Assembly (NCBI RefSeq): GCF_001984175.1
Contig: NZ_MTQP01000068.1
Location: forward strand, 310,001 to 374,000
Direction of reading: 5' to 3'
DNA: 64,000 bases
Source of the DNA: Saccharothrix sp. ALI-22-I
GTDB lineage: Bacteria; Actinomycetota; Actinomycetes; Mycobacteriales; Pseudonocardiaceae
Made by a program: the position numbers and the translations under genes. Positions 24,810-32,677 of this stretch are shown here, piece by piece (the first letter of the stretch is position 1; every line of letters begins with the position of its first letter). The notes beneath the pieces were generated by a model. It ran no database searches and was not told where the DNA came from. It was given only the letters and a program-made list of their open reading frames with translations.

Positions 24810-25457
24810 TCAGTCGGTGGCTTCCTGCCCGGTGAGCAGGGCCAGACACGGCTCGACACCACCGCACTCCAGCGTCCAGTCGGGCCGGCGGAACGCCGCC
24901 GGGGTCAGCAGCAACCGCGTCTGCTCGGCCGGTTCGCCACGGCGGATCTGGGTGAACGTGCCGTCCGGCCGGTAGCCGAGTTTGCGGCTCACGCCGTGCG
25001 ACGCGGAGTTGTCGTTGAACGCGCTCGACCGCGCCGCCACCGCGCCGAGGTGGTCGAACGCGAACATCAGCACCGCCGCCCGCATCTCGGTGCCGATCCC
25101 CTGCCCCTGATACCGCAAACCGAGCCACGACCCGCTGGTGACCTCGCGGAGGATCGGGAAGTCGTCGGCGCCGAGGCCCTGGGTGCCGACCACGCGACCG
25201 TCCAGGCGCACCAGGAAGTTCAACGTCCACCGCTCCGGGACCAGGGACGCGCGCACCCGCCAGTAGTGCTGCAACGTGTTGATCCCGAGCTTGTCGCGCG
25301 GCGCGTCGGTCCATTCCACGCCGAACGGCATCGAGTCGGGCGGGTGGATGCCGTCGAGCGTCACGTCCACCAGTTCGGCCAGGCCCTCGTCGTCGTCGGG
25401 ACGCAGTTCGAGGCGCGGGGTGCGGAGCACCAGGTTTCGGAACGGCCAGGGGTCCAT
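24810..25457 (-). CDS. GNAT-family N-acetyltransferase
   Basis: This 215-residue protein has the RimJ/RimL-like layout: LRTPRLELRP at the start, GTQGLGADDF, the acetyl-CoA loop LGLRYQGQGIGTEMRAAVL and SRKLGYRPDGTF near the end. The acceptor could be a protein N-terminus or a small amine. The ATG at 25457 is chosen because LVLRTPRLELR follows it; the frame extends upstream without similarity. It is divergent from the quinone oxidoreductase gene, 56 bases apart. Confidence 0.82.
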   Translation of the reverse strand: MDPWPFRNLVLRTPRLELRPDDDEGLAELVDVTLDGIHPPDSMPFGVEWTDAPRDKLGINTLQHYWRVRASLVPERWTLNFLVRLDGRVVGTQGLGADDFPILREVTSGSWLGLRYQGQGIGTEMRAAVLMFAFDHLGAVAARSSAFNDNSASHGVSRKLGYRPDGTFTQIRRGEPAEQTRLLLTPAAFRRPDWTLECGGVEPCLALLTGQEATD

Positions 25458-25513
25458 GCCCGTCGATGGTGGCGATCGTGTGCCTCCCACGCGACCGGAT
25501 TACCGTCGGGCTC

Positions 25514-26482
25514 ATGCGTGCGATCACCATTCGTGAACCCGGCGGGCCGGACGTGTTGGCGTGGACGGAAGTTCGGCACCCCGAACCGGGACCGGGCGAG
25601 GTGCTGCTCGACGTGGCCGCGACCGCCGTCAACCGGGCCGACCTGCTCCAACGGCAGGGCCACTACCCGCCGCCGAAGGGCACGTCCGACGTGCTGGGCC
25701 TGGAGTGCTCCGGCACGATCGCCGCGCTCGGCGACGACGTGACGGGTTGGCAGGTGGGTGACGAGGTGTGCGCGCTGCTGGCCGGCGGCGGGTACGCGGA
25801 GCAGGTCGTCGTCCCGGCCGCGCAACTCCTGCCACTGCCCGAGGGCGTCGATCTGGTGACCGCCGCGTCGCTGCCCGAGGTCGCGTGCACGGTGTGGTCG
25901 AACGTGGTGATGCTGGCGGGCCTCAAAAGCGGTGAGACGTTCCTCGTCCACGGTGGCGCGGGTGGCATCGGCACGCACGCCATCCAGGTCGCCAAGGCGC
26001 TCGGCGCGCGCGTCGCGGTCACCGCGGGTTCGGCGGATCGGCTGGAGCGGTGCGCCAAACTGGGCGCGGACGTGCTGGTGAACTACCGGGAGCAGGACTT
26101 CGTGGCCGAGGTCGGCCGGGCGGACGTGGTGCTGGACAACATGGGCGCCGCCTACCTGGGCCGCAACGTGGACGTCCTCGCGCCGGACGGCCGGCTGGTG
26201 ATCATCGGCATGCAGGGCGGGGTGAAGGGCGAGCTGAACCTCGGCAAGCTGCTGTCGAAGCGCGCCAGCGTGACCGGGACGGGTCTGCGGTTCCGGCCGG
26301 TGGACGGGCCGAACGGCAAGGGCCGCATCGTCGCCGAGGTGCGCGAACACCTGTGGCCGCTGATCGCGTCCGGCCAGGTCAAGCCCGTCGTGCACGACGT
26401 GCTGCCGATCGAACAGGCCGCCGACGCCCACCGCGCGTTGGAGGGCGGCGGCGTGTTCGGCAAGGTCGTGCTCAGTGTTTGA
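25514..26482 (+). CDS. Zinc-independent quinone oxidoreductase (MDR superfamily)
   Basis: This 322-residue enzyme has the GroES-like N-terminal domain (VNRADLLQRQGHYPPPKGTS, LGLECSGTI) and the NADPH-binding loop HGGAGGIGTHAIQVAKALGA. It lacks the cysteine and histidine ligands of zinc alcohol dehydrogenases. Members reduce quinones or enones with NADPH. The length is typical for the PIG3/QOR branch. The ATG at 25514 begins the conserved MRAITIREPGG. Confidence 0.88.
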   Translation: MRAITIREPGGPDVLAWTEVRHPEPGPGEVLLDVAATAVNRADLLQRQGHYPPPKGTSDVLGLECSGTIAALGDDVTGWQVGDEVCALLAGGGYAEQVVVPAAQLLPLPEGVDLVTAASLPEVACTVWSNVVMLAGLKSGETFLVHGGAGGIGTHAIQVAKALGARVAVTAGSADRLERCAKLGADVLVNYREQDFVAEVGRADVVLDNMGAAYLGRNVDVLAPDGRLVIIGMQGGVKGELNLGKLLSKRASVTGTGLRFRPVDGPNGKGRIVAEVREHLWPLIASGQVKPVVHDVLPIEQAADAHRALEGGGVFGKVVLSV

Positions 26483-26506
26483 TGGCCGCTGTGTTTGATT
26501 GCCGCT
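26475..26506. repeat. 16-bp tandem duplication at the oxidoreductase stop codon
   Basis: GTGTTTGATGGCCGCT (26475-26490) is followed directly by GTGTTTGATTGCCGCT, one mismatch. The first copy contains the TGA stop, so the protein is not changed. Confidence 0.7.
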
Positions 26507-26521
26507 GCTTCGCAGACGGCG

Positions 26522-26560
26522 GGTGAGGTCGCCGGGAAGTCGGTCGTTCGTGACCTCACC
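26522..26560. terminator. Hairpin between convergent genes
   Basis: GGTGAGGTC (26522-26530) pairs with GACCTCACC (26552-26560). It lies between the ends of the oxidoreductase and methyltransferase genes and can serve both strands. Confidence 0.55.
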
Positions 26561-26567
26561 GGGTGTC

Positions 26568-27209
26568 TTAGTCCAATGCGGTCGCGGTGGCCAGGAAGGT
26601 TCGGGGTGTGGTGCGGAAGCGCAGTGCGAACTCCTCGGCCCACCGGACCAGCACGGTCTGCTCGCCCGGGCGTTCGGCGTCGTCCACCAGGACCGCCGCG
26701 CCCGGTGCGAGCACGCCGCGGAAGACCGGGAGCGCCGGGTAGCGGGCGTCGCCGAGCAGGGGGCCGTCGATCAGCAGCAGGTCCACCAGGCCGTACCGCT
26801 CGACGTACGCCGACACCTCGTCGTGCACGAGTTGCGGGTGGTACCAGTGGGCGTTGCCGAGGGCCGCCGGGTGCGGGGTCAGGGGTGCGTGGACGACGCG
26901 TGCGACGTGGCCCAGGCCCTCCCGGCGCAGCTGGCTGGCCACGAACGCCGCCGTGCGCTCGTCGTGCTCGACGGACAGCAGGTGGCCGAACCCGCGTCGG
27001 GCCAGCAGCCGCGCCAGCACGACGGACGACGCGCCGCACCCGCACTCCACCAGCACGGTCCGCGAGCCGAGCAGGATCTCGTCGATCACGGCCGCGAGCG
27101 CGGCGGGGCGCAGTTCGTGCGCTGTGTTGGGCAGGTACTCCGACATCAGGGGCGCGAGGCGGTGCAGGGCGGCGAGGTCGGCGAGCTCCCGCGACAGCAG
27201 GTCGTCCAC
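26568..27209 (-). CDS. Class I SAM-dependent methyltransferase-like protein
   Basis: This 213-residue protein has motif I VLVECGCGASSVVLARLLA, the acidic end of strand 2 (LSVEHDE) and a motif IV-like LLLIDGPLLGD. This layout occurs in methyltransferases acting on sugars or small molecules; the acceptor is unknown. The GTG at 27209 follows GGGGG. It starts 12 bases after the aminotransferase-V gene on the same strand, so both are probably one transcript ending at the hairpin near 26,540. Confidence 0.7.
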   Translation of the reverse strand: MDDLLSRELADLAALHRLAPLMSEYLPNTAHELRPAALAAVIDEILLGSRTVLVECGCGASSVVLARLLARRGFGHLLSVEHDERTAAFVASQLRREGLGHVARVVHAPLTPHPAALGNAHWYHPQLVHDEVSAYVERYGLVDLLLIDGPLLGDARYPALPVFRGVLAPGAAVLVDDAERPGEQTVLVRWAEEFALRFRTTPRTFLATATALD

Positions 27210-27221
27210 CCAACCCCCAGT

Positions 27222-28421
27222 TCACCCCAGCTCGGCGACCGCCCGCACGAGCTCGTCCACTTCCACCGCGTTCGTGTAGTGCGCCAGGCCGACGCGGATC
27301 GCTCCGCCGACCTCGCCCACCCCGAGCACCGAGAACACGCCGTGTTGCCCAGAGTCGGCGAACGCGCACACGCCGCGCTCGGACAGGTGCTCGACGCCGT
27401 CGGTGGACTTCACGCCGGCCACCGTGAACGCCAGCGCCGGGACCCGCCGCATGGCGTCGCCGATCACCATGACGTGACGGAGCGATCGCAGTTCGTTGAT
27501 GAGATTAGCCAGAAGTCCGGCCTGATAGGCCTTCACCGAACTCAACGATGTGAGCACCCGCTCACGGCGCGGGCCGACCGCGGCGTCGTCCAACCCGGCC
27601 AGGTACTCCACCGACGCCACCAGACCGGCCAGCAGCGGGTAGGCGTGCGGGCCCAGTTCCAGCCGCTCCGGGCCGCGCGCGCCGGGCTCGACGGCCACCG
27701 ACGGCATCAGGTCCAGCATCGACGGGTCCCGGAACACCAGCGCGCCGACCGGCGGCCCGCCCCAGTTGTTCGCCGACACCGCCACCACGTCGGCGTCCAT
27801 CGACGTGATGTCGAGCGGCACGAACGGCGCGGCGGAGGAGGCGTCCACCACGACCAGCGCGTCCGTGCGGCGCGCGGCTTCGGCGATCTTGCGCAGGTCG
27901 GGGCGGGTGCCCACGGAGCCGGACGCGGCCGTCACGGCCACCAGCTTGCACTTGGACGTGACCAGGTCGTCGTACTGCCACGCGGGCAGCTCGCAGGTCT
28001 CGATGTCGACTTCGGCCCACCGCACCACGCTGCCGGTGCGCTGCGCCGCCCGCTGCCACGGCGCGATGTTCGCCGGGTGGTCCAGCCGCGACACCACGAT
28101 CTCATCACCCAGGAACCAGCCCTCGGACAGCGCGTCGGCCAGCCGTTGCAGCAGCACCGCCGAGCTGGGTCCGAGCACGACACCGGCCGGATCGGCGCCG
28201 ACCAGGTCCGCCACGGCCCGCCGGGCCGCGTCGACGATGGCCTCGGCGCGTTGCGAAGCCGGGAATATGCCACCCGGTCCGGAGACGGGTGCGCGCAGCG
28301 CGGTGGAGACGGCCGTGGCCACCTGTTCGGGTACTTGCATCCCCGCAGGAGCGTCCAGATGAACCCAGCCGTCGCCGAGCGCGGGGAACAGCCCACGGAC
28401 CCGGGCGACGTCGAACGCCAT
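27222..28421 (-). CDS. Cysteine-desulfurase-like protein (aminotransferase class V fold) lacking the PLP lysine
   Basis: This 399-residue protein has the fold-type I pattern of cysteine-desulfurase-like proteins: HLDAPAGMQVPEQV, SRLDHPANIAPW with His115, and VVVDASSAAPFVPLDI with Asp193. At the position of the PLP lysine (usually S-x-x-K) it reads VSANNWGGPPVGALVF, with Asn218-Asn219-Trp220 and no lysine. It may not be a normal PLP enzyme. Its mycobacterial counterpart by position is Rv3778c, next to the bpa homologue Rv3780. It is divergent from bpa, which supports a shared ancestral neighbourhood. Confidence 0.78.
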   Translation of the reverse strand: MAFDVARVRGLFPALGDGWVHLDAPAGMQVPEQVATAVSTALRAPVSGPGGIFPASQRAEAIVDAARRAVADLVGADPAGVVLGPSSAVLLQRLADALSEGWFLGDEIVVSRLDHPANIAPWQRAAQRTGSVVRWAEVDIETCELPAWQYDDLVTSKCKLVAVTAASGSVGTRPDLRKIAEAARRTDALVVVDASSAAPFVPLDITSMDADVVAVSANNWGGPPVGALVFRDPSMLDLMPSVAVEPGARGPERLELGPHAYPLLAGLVASVEYLAGLDDAAVGPRRERVLTSLSSVKAYQAGLLANLINELRSLRHVMVIGDAMRRVPALAFTVAGVKSTDGVEHLSERGVCAFADSGQHGVFSVLGVGEVGGAIRVGLAHYTNAVEVDELVRAVAELG

Positions 28422-28532
28422 GCCTCACACCGTACGGAGGACGCCGACACCGGCGACAGCAGGGGCCGGGGGTTTCCACCCGATCCGTGACCCGGTGAGG
28501 CGTGCACCACCCGATCGGGCCAGGATGGGGGT

Positions 28533-29084
28533 ATGAGTGAGGCAGCCCGAGGTGATCAGGTGGAGAACGAGCGGCACGTGGTGGTGGTAGGCCCGGACGG
28601 CACGCCGGTGGGGTCGGCACGGGTGCCGTCCGGTGACGACGCGGGCGGCCAGGACGTGACGGACCTGGTCGAGCAGCCGGCGAAGGTCATGCGCATCGGC
28701 ACGATGATCAAGCAGCTGCTGGAGGAGGTGCGCGCGGCACCTCTGGACGAGGCCAGCCGGAACCGGCTCAAGGAGATCCACAAGCGGTCCATCGACGAGC
28801 TGGAGGACGGGTTGGCGCCGGAGCTGCGCGACGAGCTGGAGCGGCTGTCGCTGCCGTTCACCGAGGAGGGCACCCCCTCGGACGCGGAGCTGCGCATCGC
28901 CCAGGCCCAGCTCGTCGGCTGGCTGGAGGGCCTGTTCCACGGCATCCAGACCGCGCTGTTCGCCCAGCAGATGGCGGCGCGGGTGCAGCTGGAGCAGATG
29001 CGCGGCCGCGCCCTGCCCGCCGGCACCGGCTCGGGTGACGGTTCGGAGACGCCGCACATCCGGGGCACCGGCCAGTACCTGTGA
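28533..29084 (+). CDS. bpa: Bacterial proteasome activator
   Basis: This 183-residue protein matches Bpa (PafE), the ATP-independent ring that opens the 20S proteasome in actinobacteria. It has a disordered N-terminus, a four-helix core (KVMRIGTMIKQLLEEVRAAP, RLKEIHKRSIDELEDGLAPE, AELRIAQAQLVGWLEGLFHG) and the C-terminal Gly-Gln-Tyr-Leu that docks into the proteasome alpha ring. All key parts are present. It is divergent from the aminotransferase-like gene and precedes the galactan exporter genes, the same order as Rv3778c to Rv3783 in Mycobacterium tuberculosis. Confidence 0.93.
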   Translation: MSEAARGDQVENERHVVVVGPDGTPVGSARVPSGDDAGGQDVTDLVEQPAKVMRIGTMIKQLLEEVRAAPLDEASRNRLKEIHKRSIDELEDGLAPELRDELERLSLPFTEEGTPSDAELRIAQAQLVGWLEGLFHGIQTALFAQQMAARVQLEQMRGRALPAGTGSGDGSETPHIRGTGQYL

Positions 29085-29133
29085 ACGGGTAGCCGCTGAA
29101 CGGTGACCAGGCGTCCCGGGTGCGCTTCGCAGG

Positions 29134-29226
29134 GGTCCTCGACAAGGGGAACCCTTGATTTGATCCTGCCAGAACGGACCGACAATCCGGGGCCGGCGGA
29201 TCCGGCCTGTGGACAACCGCGGACCC
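29134..29226 (+). repeat. Dispersed repeat, copy A (upstream of wzm)
   Basis: Bases 29143-29187 match 52977-53021 at 41 of 45 positions, and similarity extends left to GGTCC at 29134. After a divergent stretch of 23 bases the copies match again at GGACAAC..GCGGACCC (29211-29226). AAGGG and CCCTT form a small hairpin in the core. GGTCC can pair either with GGACC at 29176-29180 or with GGACC at 29221-29225. Both copies lie in the same orientation upstream of a glycan gene. The repeat may be a cis-acting RNA, a small RNA or a mobile-element relic. Confidence 0.7.
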
Positions 29227-29366
29227 CTGCCGACCAGGCTCGACTACGGTGCGTGGACACCCGACAACCAACGGGTGATCACAGCGGTGACCAGGGCCGC
29301 AGCCCGCCGGGAAGGCGTTGACCTCACCGTGACAGCCCGGCGACAGCCGCACCACCCCGACGCCGG

Positions 29367-29372
29367 TAGTCT
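29367..29372 (+). promoter_or_regulatory. Candidate -10 box of leaderless wzm transcript
   Basis: TAGTCT lies eight bases before the GTG of the ABC permease gene, with no ribosome site between. Transcripts starting further upstream would include the repeat at 29134-29226. Confidence 0.35.
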
Positions 29373-29380
29373 CAACCCTC

Positions 29381-30292
29381 GTGCAACCCACGAGTACGGT
29401 CGACCGACCAGCGGCTCCCCTCGCACCCAACTCGCGCACGTTCGCGCGCGCGTTCGCCGACGTGCGCGGCGCGTGGCGCCAGCGTGAGCTCTGGGCGCAC
29501 CTGGGCTGGCAGGACATCAAGCAGCGCTACCGCCGTTCGGTGATCGGCCCGCTCTGGATCACGATCTCCATGGGCACCACGGCGCTCGCGCTCGGTCTGC
29601 TGTACTCGCAGCTGTTCGACCAGAAGCTGGGCACGTTCCTGCCGTACGTGACGGCCGGGTTCATCATCTGGAACTTCATCCTCGGCGTGGTCACCGAGGG
29701 CACCGGGGTGTTCATCGACAACGAGGGGCTGATCAAGCACCTGCCGTCGCCGATCACCGTGCACGTGCTGCGCATGGTGTGGCGCCAAGTGCTGTTCTTC
29801 GCGCACAACCTCGTCGTCTACTTCGTCGTCCTCATCATCTACTTCCCGGCGCTCACGCAGCCTTACAAGATGGAAGGCGACATCGTCCAGCACCCGGGCG
29901 TGTCGTGGTCGGCGCTGATGGCGATCCCCGGCTTCGCGCTGGTCGTGATCAACGCGGTGTGGGTGGCGCTGCTGTTCGGCATCATCAGCACCCGGTTCCG
30001 GGACATCCCCCCGGTCATCCACAGCTTCATCAACCTGATCTTCTTCATGACTCCGATCGTCTGGCACGTCGGTATCCTCAACAAGGTCACCGACGGCGAC
30101 GGCGGCTGGCGAGTGCTCATCGCCGAGCTCAACCCGCTCTACCACTTCGTGGAAATCGTCCGGGCGCCTCTGCTGGGGCAGACCCAGGACTGGCACCACT
30201 GGGTCGTCGTCGGCGCGTTCACCGTCGTGGGCTGGGCACTGGCGATGATCGCCATGCGCAACTACCGTGCCCGCGTCTCCTACTGGGTCTGA
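29381..30292 (+). CDS. wzm: ABC-2 type polysaccharide export permease (Wzm)
   Basis: This 303-residue membrane protein has six hydrophobic segments and the ABC-2 polysaccharide exporter pattern: LGWQDIKQRYRRSVIGPLWI, the periplasmic region and LIFFMTPIVWHVGIL with LNPLYHFVEIVRAPLL. With Wzt it exports the lipid-linked galactan across the membrane. Its mycobacterial counterpart is Rv3783. The ATPase gene follows 15 bases later and glfT1 follows that, forming an export-initiation operon. Confidence 0.9.
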   Translation: MQPTSTVDRPAAPLAPNSRTFARAFADVRGAWRQRELWAHLGWQDIKQRYRRSVIGPLWITISMGTTALALGLLYSQLFDQKLGTFLPYVTAGFIIWNFILGVVTEGTGVFIDNEGLIKHLPSPITVHVLRMVWRQVLFFAHNLVVYFVVLIIYFPALTQPYKMEGDIVQHPGVSWSALMAIPGFALVVINAVWVALLFGIISTRFRDIPPVIHSFINLIFFMTPIVWHVGILNKVTDGDGGWRVLIAELNPLYHFVEIVRAPLLGQTQDWHHWVVVGAFTVVGWALAMIAMRNYRARVSYWV

Positions 30293-30307
30293 GTGAGGCC
30301 GCAACAC

Positions 30308-31123
30308 ATGGTCAGCATCGACGTTTGGAACGCCTCGGTCGACTTCCCGATCTTCGACGCCAAGTCGAGATCGCTGAAGAAGCTCGCGCTGGGCAAGGTC
30401 GGCGGCAAGATCGGCTCAGAGGGCCGTGTCCCGATAATCGAAGCGCTGCACGACATCAACATCTCGCTGCGGCACGGTGACCGGGTCGGTCTGGTCGGCC
30501 ACAACGGCGCGGGCAAGTCCACGCTGCTGCGGCTGCTCGCGGGCATCTACGAGCCCACGCGGGGCAGTTCGCGCATCGTCGGCAAGGTGGCGCCGGTGTT
30601 CGACCTGGGTGTCGGCATGGACCCGGAGATCTCCGGGTACGAGAACATCATGATCCGCGGCCTGTTCCTCGGCATGGGCCGCAAGGAGATGGAGAAGCGG
30701 GTCGACGACATCGCCGAGTTCACCGAACTGGGCGACTACCTCTCCATGCCGCTGCGGACGTACTCGACGGGTATGCGGGTGCGGCTGGCGCTGGGCGTGG
30801 TGACGTCGATCAACCCGGAGATCCTGCTCCTGGACGAGGGCATCGGCGCGGTCGACGCGGCGTTCCTGGAGAAGGCGCGCGACCGGCTGAACGACCTGGT
30901 CAAGCGGTCGGGCATCCTGGTGTTCGCCTCGCACTCGGACGACTTCCTGGTGGAGCTGTGCAACACCGCCATCTGGATGGACGAGGGCCAGGTCAAGATG
31001 CAGGGCTCGCTGCGCGAAGTGGTCACCTCCTACAAGGGGCGTGACCCGTACGAGTTCCTCAGCGCGGAGACGTTGGAGCGGATCGGGCAGCCGAGGGTGC
31101 TGAGCGGGAACGGTGGCGAGTAG
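30308..31123 (+). CDS. wzt: Polysaccharide ABC transporter ATPase (Wzt)
   Basis: This 271-residue ATPase has Walker A GHNGAGKSTLLRLLAG, signature YSTGMRVRLALG, Walker B EILLLDEGIGAVD and the H-loop ASHSDDF. There is no C-terminal carbohydrate-binding domain, as in galactan and teichoic acid exporters. The ATG at 30308 is chosen because GAGG precedes it; the GTG at 30293 is possible. The counterpart is Rv3781. It drives flipping of the galactan lipid intermediate with Wzm. Confidence 0.9.
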   Translation: MVSIDVWNASVDFPIFDAKSRSLKKLALGKVGGKIGSEGRVPIIEALHDINISLRHGDRVGLVGHNGAGKSTLLRLLAGIYEPTRGSSRIVGKVAPVFDLGVGMDPEISGYENIMIRGLFLGMGRKEMEKRVDDIAEFTELGDYLSMPLRTYSTGMRVRLALGVVTSINPEILLLDEGIGAVDAAFLEKARDRLNDLVKRSGILVFASHSDDFLVELCNTAIWMDEGQVKMQGSLREVVTSYKGRDPYEFLSAETLERIGQPRVLSGNGGE

Positions 31124-32029
31124 GTGAGCGTGGTGAGCGCACTGCCGCAGGGCTCCGTGGTCGGGGTCGTGGTGACCCGGCACCGACGCGAGTTGCTGGC
31201 CGACTCGTTGAAGGTGCTGGCGTCGCAGACCCGGCCGCTGGACCACCTGGTGGTCGTGGACAACGGGCCCGACCAGCCGGTGGACGACCTGGTCGCGCAG
31301 TGCCCCATCCCGACGACCTACCTGCCGTCGCACCGCAACCTCGGTGGCGCGGGCGGGTTCGCGTTGGGGATGCTGCACGCTCTCTCGCTGGGCGCGGAGT
31401 GGCTGTGGCTGGCCGACGACGACGGGCGTCCCGCGGACGAGACCGTGCTGGCGGTGCTGCTGGAGGAGGCGCAGCGGCGCAAGCTGGCCGCGATCTCGCC
31501 GGTGGTGACGAACATCGAGCGGCCGGAGAAGCTGGCGTTCCCGCTGCGTCGCGGGTTGACGTGGAAGCGGAACGCGGCGGAGCTGGGCACCGACTTCCTG
31601 CCGGGGATCGCGTCGCTGTTCAACGGGGCGCTGTTCAAGGCCTCCACGGTGGACGTCATCGGCGTGCCGGACTACCGGCTGTTCTTCCGCGGTGACGAGG
31701 TGGAGATCCACCGTCGGCTGGTGCGCACCGGGTTGCCGTTCGGGACGTCGCTGAAGGTCGCCTACCTGCACCCGGACGGGTCGGACGAGTTCAAGCCGAT
31801 GCTCGGCGGGCGGTTCCACGCGCAGGACCCGGAGAACGCGATCAAGCGGTACTACACCTACCGCAACCGCGGGTACCTGCTCTCGCAGCCGGGGATGCGC
31901 AAGCTGGGGCTGCTGGAGGCGTTCCGGTTCGGGCTGTACTTCATCGGGGTGCGGCGGGACCCGAAGGCGTTCCTGGAGTGGCTGAAGCTGGTGCGGTTGG
32001 GGCAGCGGGAGCGTTTCTTCCGCAAGTGA
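31124..32029 (+). CDS. glfT1: Galactofuranosyltransferase GlfT1
   Basis: This 301-residue GT2 enzyme matches mycobacterial GlfT1 (Rv3782), which adds the first two galactofuranoses to the rhamnose-GlcNAc-decaprenyl linker. Conserved parts include VVTRHRRELLADSLKVLASQ, NLGGAGGFALGMLHALSLGA, the metal motif WLADDDGRP, LPGIASLFNGALF, GDEVEIHRRLVR and a basic C-terminus. It starts with GTG immediately after the wzt stop; a GTG at 31133 is an alternative. It is the last gene of the wzm-wzt-glfT1 operon. Confidence 0.93.
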   Translation: MSVVSALPQGSVVGVVVTRHRRELLADSLKVLASQTRPLDHLVVVDNGPDQPVDDLVAQCPIPTTYLPSHRNLGGAGGFALGMLHALSLGAEWLWLADDDGRPADETVLAVLLEEAQRRKLAAISPVVTNIERPEKLAFPLRRGLTWKRNAAELGTDFLPGIASLFNGALFKASTVDVIGVPDYRLFFRGDEVEIHRRLVRTGLPFGTSLKVAYLHPDGSDEFKPMLGGRFHAQDPENAIKRYYTYRNRGYLLSQPGMRKLGLLEAFRFGLYFIGVRRDPKAFLEWLKLVRLGQRERFFRK

Positions 32030-32115
32030 GCCGGGTTTGATGTTCAGCTTCACGCGGAATCGCTGACGGCGAACCCTCCTTGCCTGCTCAGGCCGGTGCT
32101 GGTGGGCTGTGCGTC

Positions 32116-32328
32116 ATGACTTCTGAAGCGCGTAAGACGTCCCTGGTGCTGCACCTGGCGGCGAATTCCAACCCGATCTCCATCAGGGTGTCCGCGGAGA
32201 CCGTCGCCGATCTGGGGACGCGGTTGATCCAGGTGGTGCGCAACGGCCACACGCAGGCGATCCAGACCGCCGACGGCAAGGAGTTCGTGGTGAACTTCAG
32301 CCACGTGGTGGCCGCGCACTTCGAGTGA
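32116..32328 (+). CDS. Small protein of unknown function
   Basis: This 70-residue protein (MTSEARKTSLVLHLAANSNP ... ISIRVSAETVADLGTRLIQV ... GKEFVVNFSHVVAAHFE) has alternating strand-like patterns and no cysteines or membrane segment. The composition and codon bias look real. It sits 86 bases after glfT1 on the same strand. I do not recognise a family; a small nucleic-acid- or metabolite-binding fold is possible. Confidence 0.6.
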   Translation: MTSEARKTSLVLHLAANSNPISIRVSAETVADLGTRLIQVVRNGHTQAIQTADGKEFVVNFSHVVAAHFE

Positions 32329-32335
32329 GCCGGAA

Positions 32336-32530
32336 CTAAGGTTTGATCCCCGGATTCGTGGGGAAGTGGTGCGCACGCGCGTCGTGCGCGGCGGCGAGCG
32401 CGAAGTTGTACCCGCACCCCTCGCACACCGGCGTGTCACGTCCGACCACACGGCCACAAGCCGGGCAATCACGGGTTCGGAGCCTTGCGCGGGTGAGCCA
32501 CGTCAAGACCCGGAACCGCGGAAGTCGCAT
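32336..32530 (-). CDS. Small zinc-ribbon protein
   Basis: This 64-residue protein has a basic N-terminus (MRLPRFRVLTWLTRARLRTR) followed by two CxxC knuckles, CPAC and CEGC, 15 residues apart, and a His-containing tail. The four cysteines form a classical zinc ribbon. A strong ribosome site (AAAGGAG) precedes the ATG. It is convergent with the 70-residue gene, the two stop codons only 7 bases apart. The function is unknown. Confidence 0.7.
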   Translation of the reverse strand: MRLPRFRVLTWLTRARLRTRDCPACGRVVGRDTPVCEGCGYNFALAAAHDARAHHFPTNPGIKP

Positions 32531-32626
32531 GACGACTCCTTTCGGAGCAATAGCGCTCGCGACACCACGAGCGCATGGTAGTCCGATTGGAGTATGACCC
32601 TCCGGTATTCGCGAGTAAAGCGTCGG

Positions 32627-32668
32627 CCCTCGTTCGAGGGGCACCCGTTCGGGGGTCGAGCGGGTGCC
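32627..32668. terminator. Two consecutive hairpins after the glf-glfT2 operon
   Basis: CCCTCG/CGAGGG (32627-32640) and GGCACCCG/CGGGTGCC (32640-32668) lie just past the stop of the minus-strand glfT2 paralogue. They probably end the glf operon. Confidence 0.5.
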
Positions 32669-32677
32669 GTCGGCCGG

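Noticed and set aside
26499..28490. Plus-strand open frame of 663 codons opposite the methyltransferase and aminotransferase genes
   Set aside because: It spans two minus-strand genes and their gap, and is rich in His, Arg and Gln without motifs.
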